From contig CAJVYQ010000050.1 of NCBI GenBank assembly GCA_913009825.1, positions 1-40,152 on the forward strand: a DNA stretch of 40,152 nucleotides. Reading direction: 5' to 3'. Position 1 is the first letter of the stretch. Every line of letters starts with the position of its first letter. Position numbers and translations under genes: made by a program. Source of the stretch: an uncultured Deferribacteres bacterium. Its GTDB lineage: Bacteria > Zhuqueibacterota > JdFR-76 > DREG01. This document shows, piece after piece, positions 35,601 to 40,152 of this stretch. The notes under the pieces were generated by a model that was not told where the DNA came from, did no database searches, and saw only the letters and a program-made list of their open reading frames with translations.

Positions 35601-36949
35601 GTAATCCGGTGCCGGGCATACCGGTGAATTTTGTCATTTCATCCGGGGATGCTGCTGTTTATGGCGGTTCGGAGAAAGTGACCGGCGCCGACGGCATTGC
35701 AAAATGCCACATCCTTGCCGGAAGCAGTACCGGCCGGATTGAAGTATTTGCCACCTCAGGCAGCGACCTCAACGCTTTGCTGACCTACCATCTGACTGCG
35801 GTTGATAATGAAGTGCCCGCGATGGAACCTGTCTCGGATCAGCAAATCAGGGAGATGGAAATTTTGCAACTGCAAATTTCCGGATCGGATGCAGATGGCG
35901 ATTCGCTGGGCGTGAATGTTGAAAACAGGCCGAAAGGTTCCGCTGTCACAAAATTAGCCGATGCCAAATGGCAGTTTCACTGGCAGCCGGATTACGAGCA
36001 GAGCGGGCAATATTCGGTTATTTTTTCGGTTTATGATCAGAAAGGCGGAGCTGCCTGGGATACGGTGAGTATAAAAGTAGAAAACGTGAACCGGAAACCG
36101 GTGTTCACTTATTTTTATCCACCGGGAGACACCTTGCTTGTTCCGGGTCAACAACTTAGTTTTGAAATTCAGGCAACGGATCCGGATGGCCAGCCGGTTA
36201 CCATCAACTGGTATAAAAATGATGTTGCTGTTTCGGATTTGTCTGTGTTTGTTTACAAATCCCCGGCCGATTTTACCGGTTGGGATAAAATAAGCGTTTT
36301 CGTTTCCGACGGCGAGGATTCGACAAAACACCAATGGACCGTTACCGTGAAGACAGCCGTGGAGATGGGAGAATTAACAGCCGATGCGGATGAGAAGAGC
36401 AATACAATTATTCTGCACTGGAACACCCGGTCTGAATCGGATAATCTGGGTTTTGAAATTTGGCGTTCTGCCGGCAGGAAAGGAAAATACAAACCGGTCA
36501 ATTCGGCACCCATCCGGCCCAACAAACAGGGGCAATATTCTTTTACGGATGATTCTGTCCGGGCAGGAATTCCCTATTATTATCTGGTGATCGATCAGAA
36601 TATCTACGGCGCCAAAACGCAGCACGGCCCGGTACAAGCGATGATCTCGCTGCCGGAATCTTTTCGGCTGGAGCAAAATTTCCCTAATCCTTTTATCGCC
36701 GGCATGGGCTCGCCAAATACCGAAATAAGATTTCAATTACCGGGCAGGAGAAAAGTGCAGGTGCGCATTTTCAATCTTCTGGGCCAACAGGTGCGCATCC
36801 TTGCCGACCGGCAGTTTGTTCCCGGACGCCACAGCATTCATTGGGACGGCAGAGACAGCGCCGGTAAGCTGGTAGGTTCCGGGATTTATTATTATGAAAT
36901 GCGGGCCGGAAAATTCAAAGCGTTCAAACGGATGGTGATCATCAGGTAA
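29666..36949 (+). CDS. Giant secreted protein with degenerate SGNH domain, ConA/FN3 domains, nested CBM, ~11 Big_1 Ig repeats and T9SS tail
   Basis: The protein has 2427 residues; the signal peptide ends 'GSSEAQ' (about 31). Residues 32-235 align along their length with the CE3-type esterase at 23772. The nucleophile block reads 'LGDGVV' (Gly40 for Ser) and block III reads 'GTEE' (Glu120 for Asn), while Asp210 and His213 of 'DGVHPK' remain, so catalysis by the usual mechanism is unlikely. Two ConA-like domains (239-428 and 536-721) flank an FN3 domain (429-535). About eleven Big_1/invasin-type Ig domains span 724-2042 (recurring 'SGNNQTGxAGxPLAEP' and 'DxxxNPVxG'). The first of them contains a carbohydrate-binding module (785-935). 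Ig/cadherin-like (2045-2232), FN3-like and T9SS ('QNFPNPF') domains end the protein; no dockerin or cohesin is seen. ATG 29666 has GAGG at 29656-29659. It is probably a long surface adhesin or polysaccharide-binding stalk. Confidence 0.85.
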   Translation: MEDIFKVWRKSLTFFIQFILFILLVGSSEAQIRVMSLGDGVVVGIGSSGNNVGGFRDDLYLRLNSDAMPFNFVGSQDDGFSVDPDHEGYANATVAQINQSLYDYLNRAQPHIVIVCLGTEEIVTGDVSTIINGLTETINIIDNFSHETEIVMSTLVPNLDAANPLVNLHVNDLNTQIDSLVTTQKALGKNIYLADQNSAFGQITNYMSADGVHPKDVGYQIMATTYYQAIITSSQYWHTESYTDNFNGRVSLGLKWTAHPAFQIQNNELENTSTQYVWNNMLAAVNSVVNPNTIDFRFSLNADAGGISETGTAILLDSASVHSDGYLVIINNNLLRLFSLTGGGIGQNIQNINIGSTFPQPNDLFRVTVDKDDQGYYFSAYINGNLIGALTDSNAPSPARPHFGGVMMRGNLNNNIDDFYVTNVKDETPPAAVSDLQILRSGPTSVELQWTATGDDGVTGQAIKYNLRYATFPITGSNFYQTEYVALMQTPSPAQTVENVFVSGLKPNTQYYFALKVIDDNKNVSAISNLVTTTMGNSVYFLDDFERSDLGAQWQAGTGVEISGGNLSTSNSGNNWNSPAVLTVPQNPIEVGFQWSSSIASGQIENAGVLLKLNSQSNGYFVKWIPLNKQFQLWSYINGTPTEMLHSFSEPSLAVVPGDYIKVYQFAETTGMNFAVFINNIYAGKLVDTKNIFGNNDPNFCGVLLHGNSTVAVENFFLYAPVVPPAQLLYSSGNSQSDTVRQTLAEPLTVQVLDGDGNPLPYGNVIFEVQSGDASFFPPTFPDGTVYLEAEDGFPVAPMATGSDGNASGGAYIAAPAGSADGGGILLKFYVNSPGNYLLWGRCIAPSVSENSFSLQIDKQPEIVWNVFHGGISPAWEWEKITALGAGTEETPEFDPYSIYLDEGIHTVLIKRREAGAKLDKLIITKNTLFNPVGKEETTGFPSDFNGFSKTYVNLGPQAGQIAVTARMVELPGHDVNFQLESVRDAVNQLVYVSGNTQTGKAGEVLAQPLVVKVADRYGNPVSGYSVGFAVTQGNGRIVEPQPVQTGADGTASVTFVLATDIQENKVAAQANGLQNSPVLFNLSAAAGPAYKIVKVSGDSALGVSSYPLSEPFVVQVFDRFNNAVLGENILFKVTAGGGHFQDAGAEVTVTTDNSGYARATLILGSATGNYNNKAQAEKSGLQGSPVQFVATALPPTASHLTLYDGDNQIGVIDDTLPAPLRVRVSNAVDEPAKNHPVTFHVISGGGLFTGSMDTVQTVATNGEGIAEVTFKCGSTPGAGKNVIHATAQVGSTPLIGSPVVFHESGKYPGVKINEVRGNNQQGLVGEQLPVPLEVKILDNSDNPVSGQKVEFVLKSGNGKMDGRTDTLLVKETGTTGKVSVQFTLGSVSGLNSYVVHVRANDGFQNLQGSPVIFQESAALTTGENLVRISSASLTGTVGKALSEPVKVKVTDKNNQPVERQDVTFKILAGKGHIGSLSGDTSKVVRTNSSGIAQVDWFLGTSAGQNNNRLSAAANNGIADLHGSAQIFTATGNPDVTDANISTISATSPVKADGQEQSIITVILKDKYENPIVGKGVILTASGEFAFLHQPASVTNDSGKTTGYMTSIRAGEKTVYARNSSDNVVLAKPAKVEFTPSEASRIAVAAGNSQKRNVGTALANSLVVVVTDDFDNPIPGYSVTFRAKTPNGRVADSQPVLTDSFGMAAADYILSDTPGNNLIEADAGNLTGNPALFTAMGEENQPHRLVYRSGNNQTGVAGKPLAEPVSVHVVDTADNPVKNVKVTFDFFFGKGQIVNGQPVKSNAYGVAFSRVILGRKVGTELISATAAGLAGSPFTFVVNVVPDEAKRLEIVSGNNQNVSLQTQSQSLTVSVQDIYSNPVPNAAVRFEIITGAASMVTSQPVLSNNLGQAGARILASSTAGEVQVKASLESEPFASVQFSVHILPASPKHLTLTGKDQLMVTVGHVSAQSLQALVTDDFGNPVPGIPVNFVISSGDAAVYGGSEKVTGADGIAKCHILAGSSTGRIEVFATSGSDLNALLTYHLTAVDNEVPAMEPVSDQQIREMEILQLQISGSDADGDSLGVNVENRPKGSAVTKLADAKWQFHWQPDYEQSGQYSVIFSVYDQKGGAAWDTVSIKVENVNRKPVFTYFYPPGDTLLVPGQQLSFEIQATDPDGQPVTINWYKNDVAVSDLSVFVYKSPADFTGWDKISVFVSDGEDSTKHQWTVTVKTAVEMGELTADADEKSNTIILHWNTRSESDNLGFEIWRSAGRKGKYKPVNSAPIRPNKQGQYSFTDDSVRAGIPYYYLVIDQNIYGAKTQHGPVQAMISLPESFRLEQNFPNPFIAGMGSPNTEIRFQLPGRRKVQVRIFNLLGQQVRILADRQFVPGRHSIHWDGRDSAGKLVGSGIYYYEMRAGKFKAFKRMVIIR

Positions 36950-37006
36950 TTTTGTATCTACAGGGGAATTTTCAATTTTTAAACCAAATAGGAAAATAAA
37001 CGAATA

Positions 37007-37043
37007 CTTGCTTGGGCAGGAACTGCACCCCTGCCCAAGCAGG
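37007..37043. terminator. Strong hairpin between convergent genes (probable bidirectional terminator)
   Basis: TGCTTGGGCAGG (37009-37020) pairs perfectly with CCTGCCCAAGCA (37030-37041), extended to 14 pairs with one wobble, around a 9-base loop. It lies between the stops of the genes ending at 36949 and 37085. No clear T-run is present, so it may also be a repeat. Confidence 0.5.
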
Positions 37044-37084
37044 CTTTATATCTTCGTGTCTTCGTGGCAAATTAAATTTCCGGC

Positions 37085-39589
37085 TCAAAGACTTGTGGTC
37101 ACACCAACATAAAAATTTCTTCTTGCCGCCGGATAATAATAATTACTGCCGGCCCAGGAATCGTAATACCCGGCCGTCTCATATTTATTGTTGAACAGAT
37201 TATTGATCCAGAGAGAAAGTTTGACGCCCTGTAATCCCACCGGATTTTTCAGATCGAAGGAAAGATGCAGTGTGGCAACATCAAAAGGGGAAATGGTTCT
37301 CTCCTCCTTTTCACTGTTGTCCAGATACTGTTTGCCGATATATCGCCATTGCAGGTAGGCCAAAATACCGTGCCCCTGCACCGTAACCCGGGCCAGAGCT
37401 TGTGTGGCCGGAAATCCTGCTATGGAATTGCCGTTGAATGATATGGACTTTGTCCCCACTATATTCCAGTTTTCATCGTACACCGCCTGGTACTGGGTGA
37501 ATTTGTTAAAATAATTCTGACTAAGGGCTGCATTGCCATTCAAATTTAACCGGAAGCCGTTGCCCAGATAATGAGATGAGACCACTTCCGCTTCGATTCC
37601 CCGGTGAACTGTGCTCTTCGCATTTCCCTTGATTGGTTCGCCTTCATCGCCAATCTGGCTGTAGGAAACAATTTCGTTGGTGAAATTCATAAAATATCCG
37701 TTCACATTTGCCCGGAAATTATCCTTCCTGTATCCGGCGCCGATTTCATAATCGTACACACGTTCCGGTTTGATGAACGGATCGCGCCATTCCATGTAAG
37801 AAATTTTCCCGCCGCGGTAAACCGGTATGGCATGTTTAAACAGAGGCGTTACACCCAAATCATCGGGACCTTTCCAGATGTCGTACAGGTCATAATCGCT
37901 GGGTTCCAGATTGGCCACGGAAAAATTGCCGAACAGATTCCAGCGCCGGGTGGGATTGTAATTAACCCCAACTTTCGGGTTGAAAAACAGATAGGAAACA
38001 TCGAATTTATGACGGTTCACACCGAAAAAATTACCCACGGAATCCTGTTTAAAATGATAGGTTTTGTATTGAGCGTTCAGGTCCAGCATCAATTGAACAT
38101 TCTTTTTCAGACGAAAGAGTTCATGAATGAATCCGGTGGCGGAATTTTTGTCGCCGGCATAACGATGGTACGTATGATTGGGTTGGGTGTCCGGCGGCAA
38201 TTGTGCGGCCCAGAGAACGTTGCCCCAGTGATCGCTGGTGTAAATGTAAAAATTTCCACCGAATGTCAACTCACCGCGGTTGTGCTTGAGCGTGTATCTG
38301 GGAATCCAGCCGACCTGGTTTTTTTCCACCCATTTTTGCCGCAGAAGGTCGGTTTCCGTAATCAGTTGTCCGTCCCGTTCAAAATACCGGTAGCCGAAAT
38401 CCTTCAGATCCCGGTTGTGTTTGAACGTCTCGTAGTATCCTTTACCGTGGATGTAAAAAAGTGTGTTGCTTAATGTCATTCGGTCATTGATCTGCCAATC
38501 ATGCAAAAATTCGTAGTGCGGTTGATTGAAATTGTCGATTGTATTGGGGTAAGTGATGGAATTATCGCGGTGATTTTTAGCCAGAGCCGCCTGGCTGCTG
38601 CCGTCCCAGGCAGCATGGGTAATTTCCGGACCGCCGTACAGATTGATCTTTGTGGTCGTTTTCAGTCCGAACCGTGCCGCGCTGATGAAATAGGACCACA
38701 AATCCACGCCGGAACGCTGGCGATAGCCGTCCGTACTGATTTTTGAAAAACGTCCGGAAACGGCATACATATTATTCACTAATCCGGAATTGAACTGGGC
38801 ATTGAATTTCCGGGTGTTGTAGCTGCCGCCGCCGGTGGTGATATTCATACTTCGTTCACCGGTCAGTTCGGATGTGATCACATTCACCGAGCCGCCGAAA
38901 GAAGACGAGCCGTACAGAGAACTTCCCACGCCGCGCTGAATCTGAATATCCTGCACCGATGCGGCTAAATCGGGCAGATCTACCCAGTACATGCTGTGTT
39001 CCTCCGGATCGTTGTGGGGGATGCCGTTGATCATCACGGATATTCGTTTCTGATCGAAACCGCGTATTTTTAGATACGAGTAACCGATGCCGTTGCCCGC
39101 ATCGGAATAGGCATAAACGTTGGGAACGGTTGTCAGCAGCATGGGGATGTCCTGCGCCCAGTAATCCTGCTTCAGTTCCTTGCGACTGATATTTGAGAAA
39201 GCCACCGGTGTTTCACGCACTTTGGCCCGGCCGGCGGTAATAATAACTTCCTGACCTTTCAAAACAATCGGGGCAAGCTGAAAATCCTGCATGAGTGTTC
39301 CAACAGTCCGTACTTCAATCTCTTTTTTCCCGATCTTATAGCCAAGAAAACTGACACTGAGAATATATTTTCCCACCGGCACATCCCGCAGAGAATATTC
39401 ACCTTTGCTGTTTGAGGTCGAACCGATATTTGTGCCGAACAACACAACATTGGCGCCCTCCAGGGGCAGGCCGGTTTCGCTGTCTTTGATGGTGCCGTAC
39501 ACCCGCTCACCCACGAGGCCCTGTGCGCTGCAGAGGTTGACCATCCACATTACTCCAAAAACAATAGCGGCCAATTTTATTACTTTCAT
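37085..39589 (-). CDS. TonB-dependent outer-membrane receptor under TPP-riboswitch control, probable thiamin (precursor) importer
   Basis: The protein has 834 residues. The signal peptide ends 'NLCSAQ' (residue 23). An N-terminal carboxypeptidase-regulatory-like domain (about 28-105) has 'YGTIKDSETGLPLEGANV' and 'VPVGKYILSVSFLGY'. The plug (119-228) shows 'YSYLKIRGFDQKRISVMING', 'DLPDLAASVQDIQIQRGV' and 'SSFGGSVNVIT'. A beta-barrel rich in aromatic strands runs to the C-terminal 'NFYVGVTTSL'. Such receptors import scarce solutes through the outer membrane using TonB energy. The ATG at 39589 has AGGAG five bases upstream. The leader holds a TPP aptamer and terminator, so the cargo is probably thiamin, its phosphates or a pyrimidine/thiazole precursor. 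No SusD-like partner or inner-membrane transporter lies in the window. It is convergent with the 29666 gene and seems unrelated to the polysaccharide cluster. Confidence 0.88.
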   Translation of the reverse strand: MKVIKLAAIVFGVMWMVNLCSAQGLVGERVYGTIKDSETGLPLEGANVVLFGTNIGSTSNSKGEYSLRDVPVGKYILSVSFLGYKIGKKEIEVRTVGTLMQDFQLAPIVLKGQEVIITAGRAKVRETPVAFSNISRKELKQDYWAQDIPMLLTTVPNVYAYSDAGNGIGYSYLKIRGFDQKRISVMINGIPHNDPEEHSMYWVDLPDLAASVQDIQIQRGVGSSLYGSSSFGGSVNVITSELTGERSMNITTGGGSYNTRKFNAQFNSGLVNNMYAVSGRFSKISTDGYRQRSGVDLWSYFISAARFGLKTTTKINLYGGPEITHAAWDGSSQAALAKNHRDNSITYPNTIDNFNQPHYEFLHDWQINDRMTLSNTLFYIHGKGYYETFKHNRDLKDFGYRYFERDGQLITETDLLRQKWVEKNQVGWIPRYTLKHNRGELTFGGNFYIYTSDHWGNVLWAAQLPPDTQPNHTYHRYAGDKNSATGFIHELFRLKKNVQLMLDLNAQYKTYHFKQDSVGNFFGVNRHKFDVSYLFFNPKVGVNYNPTRRWNLFGNFSVANLEPSDYDLYDIWKGPDDLGVTPLFKHAIPVYRGGKISYMEWRDPFIKPERVYDYEIGAGYRKDNFRANVNGYFMNFTNEIVSYSQIGDEGEPIKGNAKSTVHRGIEAEVVSSHYLGNGFRLNLNGNAALSQNYFNKFTQYQAVYDENWNIVGTKSISFNGNSIAGFPATQALARVTVQGHGILAYLQWRYIGKQYLDNSEKEERTISPFDVATLHLSFDLKNPVGLQGVKLSLWINNLFNNKYETAGYYDSWAGSNYYYPAARRNFYVGVTTSL

Positions 39590-39797
39590 GGTTACTCCTG
39601 TGCCTAAAAATTGTTTTAATAATGACAATTTGTCAATATATTATTGCATTGATAAATTTGTTTTTCAGCAAAGTTTTTCAATCAATTGATGTGTAGGGCG
39701 ACGAATCTCGTCATCCTGCATTGTGTCATCTATTCTATAATCACATTTTCTGTAACAATAACAATTAGTCCTGTAACTGCGAAATTTGAGTATATAA

Positions 39798-39835
39798 CAA
39801 AAAAAGGCCATACAACAACGCAGGTTGTATGGCCT
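39798..39835 (-). terminator. Intrinsic terminator of the TPP riboswitch
   Basis: On the minus strand AGGCCATACAAC pairs perfectly with GTTGTATGGCCT (12 bp, 7-base loop) and is followed by seven T (39804-39798). It sits 20 bases after the aptamer and about 210 bases before the receptor start, so it is well placed to stop transcription when TPP is bound. Confidence 0.88.
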
Positions 39836-39854
39836 ATAAAAACTATATTGGAAT

Positions 39855-39935
39855 AGTTTCCCTGCGCTGGCATTATCCAGATCAGGTTCAATGGGTCTCT
39901 TCTCAGCCTTCCACAAGGGAAAAGCGCCCCAAACT
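39855..39935 (-). ncRNA. TPP riboswitch aptamer (THI element)
   Basis: The minus strand carries the hallmark parts of the TPP aptamer in order: GGGGCGC (39930-39924), CTGAGA (39906-39901), GACCC, then ACCTGATCTGGATAATGCCA and GCGCAGGGAAAC. P1 can close by AGTTT (39935-39931) with AAACT (39859-39855). CAGCGCAGG at the 3' side (39869-39861) is complementary over nine bases (one G-U) to CCTGCGTTG in the terminator loop region (39824-39816), which gives a ready antiterminator. Binding of TPP would be expected to favour termination. Confidence 0.93.
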
Positions 39936-39959
39936 GATGGTATTTAAAAGAACCGGTAA

Positions 39960-39988
39960 AAGATAGTCTAACAAAAATCGAATGTCAA
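39960..39988 (-). promoter_or_regulatory. Sigma70-type promoter for the TPP riboswitch / receptor transcript
   Basis: On the minus strand a perfect TTGACA (-35, 39988-39983) is separated by exactly 17 bases from TATCTT (-10, 39965-39960). Transcription would begin near 39953, just upstream of the aptamer. Confidence 0.75.
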
Positions 39989-40152
39989 GGAGAATATTTT
40001 AAATTTTGTAAAACCTCAGTTACGAGTGGATAAAAGTGGTTTCGCTTCATTATTTTATAGCCTGAGCTACCCATTTTAGAGTTCTAAAAACCTTATTTTT
40101 ATCTTTTACACCTTAATAGCATGATTTGCAACCAAGTCTCTAAACCTTATTA
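39989..40152. other. Right-edge region with no feature seen
   Basis: AT-rich sequence upstream of the receptor promoter. I see no gene, RNA or repeat that I can support in these 164 bases. Confidence 0.5.

Noticed and set aside
37604-38473. 289-codon plus-strand open frame
   Set aside because: It lies wholly antisense to the TonB receptor barrel, has no recognisable domain and reads as a shadow of the GC-richer coding strand.
37085-39589. SusC-like glycan receptor paired with the polysaccharide cluster
   Set aside because: There is no SusD partner, the gene is on the opposite strand, and the leader is a TPP riboswitch, which points to thiamin.

Overview
The window looks like a chromosome segment from a bacterium of the FCB group (Calditrichota, KSB1-like or Ignavibacteria-like lineages fit best). 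Ten of the twelve protein genes seen encode large exported proteins. Eight of these end in the FlgD-like type IX secretion (T9SS) sorting domain with the 'NYPNPFN' signature. I cannot assign a species.

Layout. 1-593 (minus) is the N-terminal part of an IS4-type transposase running off the left edge. 844-1491 (plus) is a lone class I SAM methyltransferase, followed by two intrinsic terminators. 2063-26423 is a tightly packed run of seven plus-strand genes (gaps of 6-55 bases, one 44-base overlap), probably one operon. In order they encode: an FG-GAP/NGGE/LamG protein; a parallel beta-helix protein; an FG-GAP propeller resembling the propellers of rhamnogalacturonan lyases; a DNRLRE (CBM96-like) protein; an FG-GAP protein carrying a GH105-type unsaturated glycuronyl hydrolase; a 2607-residue repeat protein with an N-terminal cohesin; and a CE3-type SGNH esterase. 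26618-28642 holds a ConA-like/cohesin/T9SS protein and a small membrane protein. 28643-29665 is a gene-free kilobase full of hairpins, including two inverted copies of one structured element. 29666-36949 encodes a 2427-residue protein with a catalytically broken SGNH domain and about eleven Ig-like domains. 37085-39589 (minus) is a TonB-dependent receptor whose leader carries a sigma70 promoter, a TPP riboswitch and an intrinsic terminator, so it most likely imports thiamin or a relative.

How the genes may work together. The 2-26 kb cluster looks like an outer-surface system for an acidic plant or algal polysaccharide (pectin, rhamnogalacturonan or xylan-like). Five of its seven proteins repeat one C-terminal cassette: a small beta-sandwich, a dockerin-like pair, a cohesin-like domain and the T9SS tail. 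The giant protein has an N-terminal cohesin and no dockerin, which suggests a scaffold. A T9SS-exported, cellulosome-like assembly is the most interesting hypothesis here; it is an inference from domain architecture. No SusD-like protein, sugar transporter or regulator is visible in the cluster.

Other notable points: one carbohydrate-binding module is nested inside Ig or InlB-type repeats in three different proteins; the giant gene contains a 927-bp higher-order repeat; and the sequence is visibly more AT-rich before about 26.5 kb than after it.
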